Source: Burkholderiales bacterium (GTDB lineage Bacteria; Pseudomonadota; Gammaproteobacteria; Burkholderiales; Burkholderiaceae_C). Taken from it: 64,000 bases of DNA. This document shows positions 18,161-26,459 of this stretch, piece after piece. The stretch covers positions 372,001 to 436,000 of the forward strand of contig JAFKGD010000007.1 of the NCBI GenBank assembly GCA_017307855.1. Reading direction: 5' to 3'. Each line of letters begins with the position of its first letter. Position 1 is the first letter of the stretch. The notes under the pieces were generated by a model, which worked only from the letters and a program-made list of their open reading frames with translations, searched no databases and was not told the DNA's origin. Both the position numbers and the translations under genes were made by a program.

Positions 18161-19483
18161 ATGAAGAAGCAGTTGAAGTACCTGGCGACGGCCCTGCTGG
18201 CCGCCGCCGCCGTCCTGCCCCAGATGGCGCAGGCCCAGGCGAAGGAGCAGTTCTTCCCGCTGCTGGTCTACCGCACCGGCCCCTACGCGCCCAACGGCAC
18301 GCCGTGGGCCAACGGCAAGCAGGACTACATCAAGCTGGTCAACGCGCGTGGCGGCATCAATGGCGTGAAGATCGCCTACGAGGAATGCGAAACCGGCTAC
18401 GCCACCGACAAGGGCGTCGAATGCTACGAGCGCCTCAAGGGCCGCCCCGGCGTGACGGTGTTCGATCCGCAGGCCACCGGCATCACCTTCGCGCTGACCG
18501 ACAAGGTGCCGGCCGACAAGGTGCCGCTGATCACGCTGGGCTATGGCCTGGCCGCGTCGCAGGATGGCGGCGTGTTCAAGTGGAACTTCCCGCTCATGGG
18601 CAGCTACTGGACGGCGGCCGACATCCTCATTCAGCATATCGCCAAGAAGGAAGGCGGGATGGACAAGTTGAAGGGCAAGAAGATCGCCCTGGTCTATCAC
18701 GACTCGCCATTCGGCAAGGAGCCGATCCCGCTGCTGCAGGAGCGCTCGAAGATGGCCGGCTTCGACCTTTCGCTCATCCCTGTCACCGCGCCGGGCGTCG
18801 AGCAGAAGTCGGCCTGGCTGCAGGTGCGCCAGCAGCGGCCCGACTTCGTGCTGCTGTGGGGCTGGGGCGTGATGAATTCGACCGCGCTCAAGGAGGCCAT
18901 CGCCACCGGCTACCCGCGCGAGAAGATGTACGGCGTGTGGTGGTCGGGCGCCGAGCCCGACGTGAAGGACGTGGGCGCGCAGGCCAAGGGCTACAACGCG
19001 CTGGCGCTCAACGGCTACGGCCAGGACTCGAAGGTGATCCAGGACATCCTCAAGGACGTGCACGGCAAGGGCCAGGGCACAGGACCGAAGGACGAGGTGG
19101 GCAGCGTGCTGTACGTGCGCGGCGTGATCATCCAGATGCTGACCATCGAAGCTGTGAAGCGCGCCCAGGAGCGCTTCGGCAAGGGCAAGGTCATGACCGG
19201 GGAGCAGGTGCGCTGGGGGCTGGAGAACCTGGCGCTTGACCAGAAGAAGCTCGACGCGCTGGGCTTTTCGGGGCTGATGCGGCCGGTGTCCACGTCGTGC
19301 CAGGACCACATGGGCTCGACCTGGACGCGCGTGCACACCTGGGATGGCGCGAAGTGGGGCTTCTCGTCGGACTGGTACGAAGCGGATGACCAGATCCTCA
19401 AGCCCATGGTGAAGGCAGGCGCCGACAAGTACGCGGGCGACAAGAAGCTGACCCGCCGTACCCCGGCCGACTGCCAGAGTTAG
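18161..19483 (+). CDS. ABC importer periplasmic substrate-binding protein (type I, Leu/Ile/Val-like)
   Basis: Exported binding protein of 440 residues from ATG 18161, which follows AAAGGAGA. The signal peptide is clear: 'MKKQLKYLATALLAAAAVLP' then cleavage near 'AQAQA'. The mature protein has the type I periplasmic-binding fold ('YRTGPYAPNGTPWANG', 'KKIALVYHDSPFGKEP', 'LLWGWGVMNSTALKEAI'). Unlike LivJ it contains several Cys residues and an Asp/Cys-rich C-terminus. Genes of this subtype often accompany acyl-CoA or aryl-CoA ligases and are thought to bring in aromatic or other organic acids; the ligand here is unproven. Confidence 0.9.
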   Translation: MKKQLKYLATALLAAAAVLPQMAQAQAKEQFFPLLVYRTGPYAPNGTPWANGKQDYIKLVNARGGINGVKIAYEECETGYATDKGVECYERLKGRPGVTVFDPQATGITFALTDKVPADKVPLITLGYGLAASQDGGVFKWNFPLMGSYWTAADILIQHIAKKEGGMDKLKGKKIALVYHDSPFGKEPIPLLQERSKMAGFDLSLIPVTAPGVEQKSAWLQVRQQRPDFVLLWGWGVMNSTALKEAIATGYPREKMYGVWWSGAEPDVKDVGAQAKGYNALALNGYGQDSKVIQDILKDVHGKGQGTGPKDEVGSVLYVRGVIIQMLTIEAVKRAQERFGKGKVMTGEQVRWGLENLALDQKKLDALGFSGLMRPVSTSCQDHMGSTWTRVHTWDGAKWGFSSDWYEADDQILKPMVKAGADKYAGDKKLTRRTPADCQS

Positions 19484-19485
19484 GA

Positions 19486-19581
19486 CCACCCCCAGGCTCC
19501 GCACTTCGTGTCTCCGCCACCCCCCTTCGAGGGGGCGACACCAGCGGCCCGGCAAAGCCGGTTCCGCGGTGTCTCTGGCCT
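19486..19581 (+). repeat. Structured intergenic repeat, copy A
   Basis: Same architecture as copy B: C-run, 'GCACTTCGTGTC', hairpin CCCCC-TTCGA-GGGGG, then a long hairpin with core CCGGC-AAA-GCCGG and outer stem GACACC/GGTGTC. The 27-base core (19543-19569) is identical to copy B, while the outer stems differ in sequence but keep pairing. It begins 3 bp after the binding-protein stop codon and may end or stabilise that part of the operon message. Confidence 0.8.
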
Positions 19582-19619
19582 CGGAGTGCGGCGCACGACC
19601 TTTCCGCCCTGTAGCCATC

Positions 19620-20435
19620 ATGAGTGACAAACCACGCAACATCGTCCTCGACGTCAACGGCATCGAGGTCATCTACAACCATGTGATCCTGGTGCTCAAG
19701 GGCGTGTCGCTGCAGGTGCCCGAGGGCAGCATCGTGGCGCTGCTGGGCGGCAACGGCGCGGGCAAGACGACGACGCTGCGCGCGGTGTCGAACCTGCTTG
19801 CCGGCGAGCGTGGGCAGGTGACGAAAGGACGGATCGAGTTGCGCGGCGAGCGCATCGAGAACCTGTCGCCTGCTGAGCTCGTTCGTCGGGGCGTGGTGCA
19901 GGTGATGGAGGGGCGCCACTGCTTCGCCCACCTCACGATCGAGGAGAACCTGATGACCGGCGCCTGGACACGCAAGGACCGGGGTGAGGTGGCCGCCAAC
20001 CTCGACAAGGTCTACACCTACTTCCCGCGCCTGAAGACGCGGCGCACCTCGCAGGCGGCCTACACCTCGGGCGGCGAGCAGCAGATGTGCGCCATCGGCC
20101 GCGCGCTGATGGCCAACCCGAGTCTCGTGCTGCTCGACGAGCCGTCGATGGGCCTGGCGCCACAGATCGTGGAAGAGGTCTTCAACATCGTGCAGGACCT
20201 GAACCGGCGCGAGAAGGTGACCGTGCTTCTGGCCGAGCAGAACACCTCGATGGCCCTGCGCTATGCCGACTACGGCTACATCATGGAATCGGGCCGCGTG
20301 GTGATGGATGGCGCAGCGGCCGATCTGGCCAGCAACGAGGACGTCAAGGAGTTCTACCTGGGAGTCGGCGGCGCGGAGCGCAAGAGCTTCCGCGATGTGA
20401 AGAGCTACAAGCGCCGCAAGAGGTGGCTGGCATGA
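19620..20435 (+). CDS. Branched-chain-amino-acid-type ABC importer ATPase (LivF-like)
   Basis: Second ATPase of the importer, 271 residues from ATG 19620. Walker A '[10 protein letters not shown]', signature 'YTSGGEQQMCAIGRAL' and Walker B 'LVLLDEPSMGLAP' are intact; the LivF-specific 'LLAEQNTSMAL' follows. The C-terminus is extended by a basic tail ('KSFRDVKSYKRRKRWLA'), which is seen in LivF-like proteins of aromatic-acid importers. Its stop overlaps the start of the PaaK-like gene (ATGA), so both are translationally coupled. Confidence 0.93.
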   Translation: MSDKPRNIVLDVNGIEVIYNHVILVLKGVSLQVPEGSIVALLGGNGAGKTTTLRAVSNLLAGERGQVTKGRIELRGERIENLSPAELVRRGVVQVMEGRHCFAHLTIEENLMTGAWTRKDRGEVAANLDKVYTYFPRLKTRRTSQAAYTSGGEQQMCAIGRALMANPSLVLLDEPSMGLAPQIVEEVFNIVQDLNRREKVTVLLAEQNTSMALRYADYGYIMESGRVVMDGAAADLASNEDVKEFYLGVGGAERKSFRDVKSYKRRKRWLA

Positions 20436-21703
20436 GCAGCAGTCCCAGATCGGTTCACTATGACGCGCTGGAGACGCGCGAGGCGGCCGCGCGCGAAGCA
20501 GCGCTGATGGCCATGCTGCCGACGCAGGTGGCGCGCGCGCAGGCGTCCACCGACGCCTTCCGCGACGCCTTCGTGGGCATCGATGCGACCCGGATCACCA
20601 ATCGCGCGGCGCTGGCCACGCTGCCGGTCACGCGCAAGCACGAACTGCTGGAGCGCCAGCAGGCGCTTCGCGCCGCCGATGCGCGCGAGCGCTTCGGCGG
20701 TTTCTCGGCCATCGCCATCGGCCCTGACATGCCGCGCCTGTTCGCAAGCCCCGGGCCGATCTACGAACCCGAAGGCACGGCGCGCGACTACTGGCGCGTG
20801 GCACGCGCGTTGTACGCCGCCGGCATGCGCCGCGGCGACCTGCTGCACAACTGCTTCTCCTACCACTTCGTGCCGGCCGGCTCGATGATGGAGAGCGGCG
20901 CGCATGCGCTGGGCTGCACGGTGTTCGCGGGCGGTACGGGCCAGACCGAACAGCAGGTGCGGGCCATCGCCGACCTGAAGCCACACGGCTATGTGGGCAC
21001 GCCGAGCTTCCTGCGCATCATCCTGGAGAAAGCGGTGGAGTTGGGCACGCCACTGCCCTCGCTCAAGCGCGCGCTGGTCTCGGGCGAGGCCTTTCCTCCT
21101 TCGTTGCGCGACTGGCTGGCCGACCGCGGCATCGCTGGCTACCAGTGTTACGCCACGGCCGACCTGGGCCTGATCGCCTACGAGACCGAAGCGCGCGAAG
21201 GGCTGGTGGTCGACGAGCAGATCGTGGTCGAGATCGTTCGCCCAGGGACGGGCGACCCGGTGCCCGACGGCGAAGTGGGCGAGGTGGTCGTGACCACGTT
21301 CAATCCCGACTATCCGCTGGTGCGTTTCGGTACGGGCGACCTGTCGGCCATCCTGCCCGGCGCCTGTCCCACCGGGCGCACGGCACCCCGCATCCGTGGC
21401 TGGCTGGGGCGGGCCGACCAGACCACCAAGATCCGCGGCATGTTCGTGCACCCGGGCCAGGTGGCGGCGATCACGCGGCGGTTTCCCGAGGTTCTGCGGG
21501 CGAGGCTGGTGGTCAGTGGCGCAATGGCCGACGACCGCATGACGCTGCGGGTCGAATCCGCCAGTGCTGCGGAGGGCCTGGCCACGCGCATCGGCGAGGC
21601 CGTGCGCGAGATCACCAAGTTGCGCGGCGACGTCGAGCTGTTGCCGCCGGGTTCCCTGCCCAATGACGGCCGGGTCATCGAGGACGCCCGCGACTACCGG
21701 TAG
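20432..21703 (+). CDS. PaaK-like (phenylacetate-CoA ligase family) protein with degenerate P-loop
   Basis: A 423-residue member of the PaaK branch of adenylate-forming enzymes, the last gene of the import operon. Recognisable family parts are 'GGTGQTEQQVRAIADLKPH', 'VGTPSFLRII', 'SGEAFPPSLRDWL', 'VVTTFNPDYPLVRFGTGDL' and the C-terminal 'GRADQTTKIRGMFVHPGQV' hinge. Where PaaK has the Ser/Thr/Gly-rich P-loop (SSGTTGKPT) this protein has 'ASPGPIYEPEG'. It may be a ligase with an altered ATP site, or may act differently. A second activating enzyme in an operon that already has one at its head is notable. Substrate unknown. Confidence 0.8.
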   Translation: MSSSPRSVHYDALETREAAAREAALMAMLPTQVARAQASTDAFRDAFVGIDATRITNRAALATLPVTRKHELLERQQALRAADARERFGGFSAIAIGPDMPRLFASPGPIYEPEGTARDYWRVARALYAAGMRRGDLLHNCFSYHFVPAGSMMESGAHALGCTVFAGGTGQTEQQVRAIADLKPHGYVGTPSFLRIILEKAVELGTPLPSLKRALVSGEAFPPSLRDWLADRGIAGYQCYATADLGLIAYETEAREGLVVDEQIVVEIVRPGTGDPVPDGEVGEVVVTTFNPDYPLVRFGTGDLSAILPGACPTGRTAPRIRGWLGRADQTTKIRGMFVHPGQVAAITRRFPEVLRARLVVSGAMADDRMTLRVESASAAEGLATRIGEAVREITKLRGDVELLPPGSLPNDGRVIEDARDYR

Positions 21704-21759
21704 CCCTCGGCCCCCTGAAGCTTGCACGAGGCTTTCTGCATCGTCGCTTTATGCACTGA

Positions 21760-21780
21760 TCTGGCGCAAATGGCGCCAGA
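21760..21780. other. Hairpin downstream of the import operon
   Basis: TCTGGCGC, loop AAATG, GCGCCAGA: a perfect 8-bp stem between the PaaK-like stop and the next Bug gene. There is no T-run after it, so it is at best a weak or factor-assisted terminator; it could equally be an operator or message-end structure. Confidence 0.4.
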
Positions 21781-21880
21781 AAGGCCCTGTTGCGCGGGAG
21801 TTTCTAGGGTAATCCGCGATTCGCCCGCCTTGGCACGGGCTCTACCATGCCGCTTCGTTTTCTCTCTCGGAGTTCCGTCC

Positions 21881-22870
21881 ATGAACAAGATCTTTGCTGT
21901 CACCGCGCTGGCCCTGGCCGCATCCATCACCACCGGCGTCCAGGCGCAGGAATTCCCTGCCAAGGACAAGGTCCTCACCATGGTGGTCCCGTTCGCGGCT
22001 GGCGGCCCCACCGACCGCGTGGCGCGCGACCTCGCCGAGGCCATGCGCAAGCCGCTGGGCGGCATCTCGATCGTGATTGACAACGCCGCTGGCGCCGGCA
22101 GCACGATCGGCAACGCCAAGGTGGCGCGCGCCAATGCCGACGGTTATACGGTGCTGGTCACGCACGTGGGCATGGCCACCACGCCGGTGCTGTACCGCAA
22201 GCTCTCGTACAACTACGAGACCGATTTCGAGTACCTGGGCATGATCAACGACGTGCCGATGACGCTGATCGGCAAGCCGCAACTCGAAGCCAAGAACTTT
22301 GCCGAACTGCGCAGCTGGATCGGAAAGAACGCCGGCAAGGTGAACCTGGGCAACGCCGGCATCGGATCGGCCTCGCACCTGTGCGGCCTGCTGTTCCAGA
22401 GCGAGCTCAAGACCGAGATGACCACCGTGCCTTACAAGGGCACTGCGCCCGCCATCGCCGACCTGATCGGCGGCCAGATCGACCTCCTGTGCGACCAGAC
22501 CACCAACACGACGGCGCAGATCGAGGGCAAGAAGGTCATTCCGTACGCCGTGACCACGCTCAAGCGCCTGAACACACCGGCCCTGAAGGATCTCCCCACG
22601 CTGGACGAATCGGGCCTGAAGAACTTCCAGGTCACCATCTGGCACGGCATGTATGCGCCCAAGGGCACGCCCGCCCCGGTGCTCAAGAAGCTCAACGACG
22701 CCCTGAAGGTCGCACTGAAGGATCCCGAGTTCATCAAGAAGCAGGAGGGCCTGGGCGCCGTGGTGGTGACCGACAAGCGCGTCGAGCCCGCCGAACACAA
22801 GAAGTTCGTGCAGGCCGAGGTGGCTCGCTTCGGCCCCGTGATCAAGGCTGCCGGCGTCTACGCCGACTGA
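21881..22870 (+). CDS. Bug/TctC-family periplasmic solute-binding protein
   Basis: Exported binding protein of 329 residues from ATG 21881. The signal peptide 'MNKIFAVTALALAASITTG' ends near 'VQAQ'. Family motifs: 'MVVPFAAGGPTDRVARDL', 'VIDNAAGAGSTIGNAKV', 'ADGYTVLVTHVG' and 'TTVPYKGTAPAIADLIGG'. It contains a CxxC-free pair of cysteines ('LCGLLFQS', 'LLCDQTTN'). No transporter membrane genes or dedicated regulator are adjacent, so it is an orphan. It is followed by stacked hairpins and a strong terminator. Confidence 0.93.
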   Translation: MNKIFAVTALALAASITTGVQAQEFPAKDKVLTMVVPFAAGGPTDRVARDLAEAMRKPLGGISIVIDNAAGAGSTIGNAKVARANADGYTVLVTHVGMATTPVLYRKLSYNYETDFEYLGMINDVPMTLIGKPQLEAKNFAELRSWIGKNAGKVNLGNAGIGSASHLCGLLFQSELKTEMTTVPYKGTAPAIADLIGGQIDLLCDQTTNTTAQIEGKKVIPYAVTTLKRLNTPALKDLPTLDESGLKNFQVTIWHGMYAPKGTPAPVLKKLNDALKVALKDPEFIKKQEGLGAVVVTDKRVEPAEHKKFVQAEVARFGPVIKAAGVYAD

Positions 22871-22885
22871 TCGGAGCCGATCGAA

Positions 22886-22907
22886 CGCCTGCCGTCGACG
22901 GCAGGCG
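22886..22907. other. Perfect 22-bp palindrome after a Bug gene
   Basis: CGCCTGCCGTC is followed immediately by its exact complement, with no spacer. A smaller inverted repeat GATCGG-AG-CCGATC (22869-22882) overlaps the preceding stop codon. Together with the following terminator this makes three consecutive palindromes in under 80 bp. It could be a message-end structure or a protein-binding site. Confidence 0.6.
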
Positions 22908-22912
22908 ACGTG

Positions 22913-22945
22913 AAAAGGGCCTCTGCACTGCAGAGGCCCTTTTTT
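22913..22945. terminator. Bidirectional intrinsic terminator
   Basis: Stem AGGGCCTCTGC / GCAGAGGCCCT with a 2-base loop is flanked by AAAA on the left and TTTTTT on the right. It separates the converging Bug gene (plus) and DUF1840 gene (minus) and can end both. Confidence 0.92.
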
Positions 22946-22975
22946 CTTGTATCGCCGCGACCTGCGCGCTGGCAT

Positions 22976-23302
22976 TCACACGCCCCAGGTCACCTCGCGC
23001 CCTTCGGCGGCCGAACGACGGAGCATGTCCGCAAACGGCGCCACTCGCTGGCGCAGGCTGACGGCCGCAGCGGCGCTGCGGGGCTCATCCTCGCGCTCTT
23101 CTGCCACTTCCCTGGCTTGCTGCCTCCGGGCTTCGTCATCTGCGACGGCCCGTTCCAGTGCCTGCACTGCCGCGGGCACCTGCTCGGGCAGGATGATGCC
23201 GCTGGCGCCCGGCTCCTTGCCGATGATCTGCAGCACCTGGCGGCCATGGGGCTCGAGCATGATGAGGTCGCTGGCGGCGCGGGATTTGAACTTGTAGAGC
23301 AT
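22976..23302 (-). CDS. DUF1840-family protein
   Basis: A small 108-residue protein. The N-terminus 'MLYKFKSRAASDLIML' followed by 'GRQVLQIIGKEPGASGIILP' is the diagnostic pattern of DUF1840, a family of unknown function widespread in beta- and gammaproteobacteria. The central part is an Ala/Glu/Arg-rich helix, probably coiled coil ('AVADDEARRQQAREVAEERE'). No signal peptide. It starts 21 bp after the cyclopropane-fatty-acid synthase stop and is likely co-transcribed with it. Confidence 0.85.
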   Translation of the reverse strand: MLYKFKSRAASDLIMLEPHGRQVLQIIGKEPGASGIILPEQVPAAVQALERAVADDEARRQQAREVAEEREDEPRSAAAAVSLRQRVAPFADMLRRSAAEGREVTWGV

Positions 23303-23322
23303 GGTGTGCGTGCTGGACCGGA

Positions 23323-24585
23323 TCAGCGGTACATGTAGGAACGGTTGAAAGGATAGACGGATTGCGCGCCGGGGATGTTTCCGCCTGTCACGTCTCCGTC
23401 GGGCCGTGTCGCCAGAATCTGGTGAAGCGAGATCCACCCTTGCTCGAAGCTCATCGCGCTGCCCGCGAGGTAGAGGCGATAGGCGCGCAGCACGCGCAGT
23501 GCACGACGCTCGTCGCCGCCCCCGGCAAGGATGCGTTGCGCCTCGCCGAGTTGCGACTCCAGCGCATCCGACCACGCCCACAACGTCTTCGCATAGTGCG
23601 GGCGCAGGTTCTCCACGTCCACCATCTCCAGCCCCGCCTGGGCAAGATGGTGCAGTACCGGGCTGATGTGAAGCAGTTCCCCGCCCGGAAAGATGTACTT
23701 CTCGATGAACTCGCCCATGCCGGCGCCGAGCTGCGTGTTCTCCAGGCCACCGGCCGTGATGCCATGGTTGAGGACCAGCCCTCCGGGCCGCACGAGCTGG
23801 CGCACCCGCTGGAAGTACGCCGTCATGTTGGCCTGGCCCACGTGCTCGAACATGCCGACTGACGACACCTTGTCGAACGGTCGATCGGTCTGCAGGTCGC
23901 GGTAGTCACGCAGCTCCACCCGCACGCGTCCCGACAGGCCGCGCTGGTCGATCAGCCGCTGGACGTACGCATGCTGGTTGCGGGACAGCGTGATGCCCGT
24001 GGCGTCCACGCCATAGTGCTCGGCCGCCCAGAGCAACAGCGCGCCCCAGCCCGAACCGATATCGAGAAAACGCTCGCCGGGTTGCAGTCGCAGCTTGCGG
24101 CAGATGTGATCGAGCTTGGCCTCCTGAGCCTGCGCGAGAGGTATGCCGTCCTCGCGGTAGTAAGCACATGAGTAGACGCGGCGCGGGTCAAGCCAGAGCG
24201 CATAGAACGCGTCCGACACGTCATAGTGGTACTGGATCTGCTCGGCATCCCTCTCGCGCGTGTGCGATGCGAGCGACTTGGCGCGATGCAGCGCCCGGGT
24301 CCACCATCGCGTATTGCTCTGCACTGGGCTGCCTGGCAGCAGCGCAGTGGCCGCCACCATCAGGTCACGCATCGTCGCGTCGATCTCGAGTCCACCTTCG
24401 ACGTAGTCCTCGCCGACTGCACCGATCTGCCCCGAGGCCAGTCTGGCCAGTCCTGACCAGTGCAGAAACCGCAGGTGGACCCTGGCCTGCGCCGCTCCGA
24501 TGTCTTGCCCATCGGGCAGAGTGATGAGGATGGGAATGGGCAGGGCCGCAAGACGGGCCCCCACCTGGGGAATCAGAGCTTGCAT
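23323..24585 (-). CDS. Cyclopropane-fatty-acyl-phospholipid synthase family methyltransferase
   Basis: SAM-dependent enzyme that adds a methylene bridge to unsaturated acyl chains of membrane lipids; 420 residues from ATG 24585 (an upstream ATG at 24615 is possible). The N-terminal lipid-binding domain is followed by the SAM fold: 'RFLDIGSGWGALLLWAAEHY', 'GITLSRNQHAYVQRL' and 'SVGMFEHVGQANMTAYF'. 'YHYDVSDAFYALWLDPRRVY' is a family hallmark. The membrane-modifying function suits stationary-phase or acid stress. It is followed by the DUF1840 gene in the same direction. Confidence 0.92.
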   Translation of the reverse strand: MQALIPQVGARLAALPIPILITLPDGQDIGAAQARVHLRFLHWSGLARLASGQIGAVGEDYVEGGLEIDATMRDLMVAATALLPGSPVQSNTRWWTRALHRAKSLASHTRERDAEQIQYHYDVSDAFYALWLDPRRVYSCAYYREDGIPLAQAQEAKLDHICRKLRLQPGERFLDIGSGWGALLLWAAEHYGVDATGITLSRNQHAYVQRLIDQRGLSGRVRVELRDYRDLQTDRPFDKVSSVGMFEHVGQANMTAYFQRVRQLVRPGGLVLNHGITAGGLENTQLGAGMGEFIEKYIFPGGELLHISPVLHHLAQAGLEMVDVENLRPHYAKTLWAWSDALESQLGEAQRILAGGGDERRALRVLRAYRLYLAGSAMSFEQGWISLHQILATRPDGDVTGGNIPGAQSVYPFNRSYMYR

Positions 24586-24705
24586 GGCGCCTGATTCTTG
24601 TGGGTTGCAAGGCACGCGTCAACCGATCGACACGAACCTTACGGGCCAGCCAGCAGGGTGCGCGGCGGCTTCACCCCCCGTCCGGCAAGAACCTCCCTCA
24701 CGGAC

Positions 24706-24738
24706 AAAAAAAAGCCCGCCATGTGGCGGGCTTTTTTT
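24706..24738 (-). terminator. Intrinsic terminator after tRNA-fMet
   Basis: Stem AAGCCCGCC / GGCGGGCTT with a short ATGT loop, flanked by an A-run on one side and a T-run on the other. It lies 20 bp downstream of the tRNA on the minus strand and should end the rplQ/tRNA transcript; by symmetry it could act in both directions. Confidence 0.92.
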
Positions 24739-24757
24739 GAAGCCTGAGGCTTCTTGT

Positions 24758-24834
<77 letters not shown>

Positions 24835-24845
24835 TCGAGTCTGAA

Positions 24846-24851
24846 ATTATA
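24846..24851 (-). promoter_or_regulatory. Candidate -10 box for tRNA-fMet
   Basis: A consensus TATAAT on the minus strand starts 2 bp after the rplQ stop codon and 11 bp before the tRNA 5' end. No good -35 hexamer lies at the right distance inside the end of rplQ, so the promoter is only partly supported; read-through from the ribosomal operon is also possible. Confidence 0.45.
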
Positions 24852-24853
24852 GC

Positions 24854-25252
24854 TTATTCTGCGGCGCTTTGCTCGGCTTGCGTGTCATCAATCTCGGGAC
24901 GATCCACCAGCTCGACGATGGCCATCGGCGCGTTGTCGCCCACGCGGAAGCCCATCTTCAGGATGCGCGTGTAGCCGCCCGGACGGGTCTGGTAGCGCGG
25001 GCCCAGCTCGGCAAAGAGCTTGACCACGTTGTCGCGGTTGCGCAGGCGATCGAAAGCCAGGCGCTTGTTGGCGAGCGTCGGTTCCTTGCCCAGCGTGATC
25101 ATCGGCTCGACGACGCGGCGCAGTTCCTTGGCCTTGGGGACCGTGGTCTTGATGACTTCATGCTCGATGAGCGAATTCATCATGTTGCGGAGCATCGCGA
25201 GGCGGTGCTCGCTGGTGCGATTGAGTTTGCGGAGGCCGTGACCGTGACGCAT
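24854..25252 (-). CDS. rplQ: 50S ribosomal protein L17
   Basis: L17 of the large subunit, 132 residues from ATG 25252 ('[20 protein letters not shown]', diagnostic). '[20 protein letters not shown]' and 'GGYTRILKM' also match. It carries a short acidic tail ('[11 protein letters not shown]') common in Burkholderiales. It is the last protein gene of the alpha operon, with rpoA 102 bp upstream; tRNA-fMet follows directly. Confidence 0.98.
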   Translation of the reverse strand: MRHGHGLRKLNRTSEHRLAMLRNMMNSLIEHEVIKTTVPKAKELRRVVEPMITLGKEPTLANKRLAFDRLRNRDNVVKLFAELGPRYQTRPGGYTRILKMGFRVGDNAPMAIVELVDRPEIDDTQAEQSAAE

Positions 25253-25354
25253 GGTGCTTTCCTTTTGCTTTATTAAAAGAGTGGCCGTATCAGGTACCAC
25301 TCGTGCACTGCCTCGCCGTGAGGCGGAGGCGGGATTCTACGACGATGACAGGAG

Positions 25355-26347
25355 TCAGCGCTTGTCGAGGCCAGCCGGCGGCCAGCTTTCAAGCTTCATG
25401 CCCAGCGTGAGGCCACGCGAAGCCAGGACTTCCTTGATCTCATTGAGCGACTTGCGACCCAGGTTCGGGGTCTTCAGCAGTTCGTTTTCGGTACGCTGGA
25501 TGAGGTCGCCGATGTAATAGATGTTCTCGGCCTTGAGGCAGTTGGCCGAACGAACAGTGAGCTCGAGCTCGTCCACGGGACGCAGCAGGATCGGATCGAA
25601 CTGCTGGGCGCTGCGCGGAGCCTGGCTCTCGAACACGCTGGCCAGTTCGCCGCCTTCGAGCTGCGCGAATACGGCGAGCTGCTCGACCAGGATCTTCGCC
25701 GAGGCACGCACAGCGTCTTCGGCCGTGATCGCGCCGTTGGTTTCGATCTCGACCACCAGCTTGTCCAGGTCGGTGCGCTGCTCGACACGAGCGCTCTCGA
25801 CCGTGTAGCTCACACGCTTGACCGGCGAGAACGAGGCATCCAGCACGATGCGGCCGATCGACTTGGAAGGCTCGTCGCCATAGCGGCGCAGCGTGCCGGG
25901 TACGTAGCCGCGGCCCTTCTCGACCTTGATCTGCATGTCCAGCTTGCCGCCTTGCGAAAGGTGGGCAATGACGTGCTCGGGGTTGATGATCTCGACGTCG
26001 TGCGGCGTCTGGATGTCGGCCGCCGTCACGGCGCCTTCACCATCCTTGCGCAGCGACAGCGTGACTTCGTCGCGGTTGTGCAGCTTGAAGACCACACCCT
26101 TGAGGTTCAGCAGGATGTTGACCACGTCTTCCTGCACGCCATCGATGGACGAATATTCGTGCAGTACGCCGGCGATGGTGACCTCGGTGGCGGCGTGGCC
26201 GACCATGGAGGACAGCAGCACGCGGCGCAGTGCATTGCCCAGCGTGTGGCCATAGCCACGCTCGAAGGGCTCGAGCGTCACCTTGGCGCGGTTCGCGCCA
26301 AGCTGCTCGACATTGATGGTCTTGGGTTTCAGCAGATTGGTTTGCAT
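25355..26347 (-). CDS. rpoA: RNA polymerase alpha subunit
   Basis: Alpha subunit, 330 residues, full length. The N-terminal assembly domain ('[20 protein letters not shown]', 'VHEYSS'-type loop) and the alpha-CTD ('[20 protein letters not shown]', '[19 protein letters not shown]') that contacts UP elements and activators are intact. It lies between rpsD and rplQ, the conserved alpha-operon order, with a 112-bp gap after rpsD that may hold an internal signal. Confidence 0.98.
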   Translation of the reverse strand: MQTNLLKPKTINVEQLGANRAKVTLEPFERGYGHTLGNALRRVLLSSMVGHAATEVTIAGVLHEYSSIDGVQEDVVNILLNLKGVVFKLHNRDEVTLSLRKDGEGAVTAADIQTPHDVEIINPEHVIAHLSQGGKLDMQIKVEKGRGYVPGTLRRYGDEPSKSIGRIVLDASFSPVKRVSYTVESARVEQRTDLDKLVVEIETNGAITAEDAVRASAKILVEQLAVFAQLEGGELASVFESQAPRSAQQFDPILLRPVDELELTVRSANCLKAENIYYIGDLIQRTENELLKTPNLGRKSLNEIKEVLASRGLTLGMKLESWPPAGLDKR

Positions 26348-26459
26348 GCAGACTTCCTCTCAATACCCCCGGCTCGTTACACCGGTAAGGCTGGCGAAGC
26401 ACCTGCGCCGCGGTGCCCCGCGGATCAGGAACAGGATCAGGCGATGACGGACCCGCGGA

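Noticed and set aside
14972-19672. A 1566-codon open frame on the minus strand, antisense to the whole import operon
   Set aside because: Its translation is His/Arg/Gln/Glu-rich with no recognisable domain, and the opposite strand carries intact, well-conserved transporter genes. Long antisense open frames are expected from GC-rich codon use.
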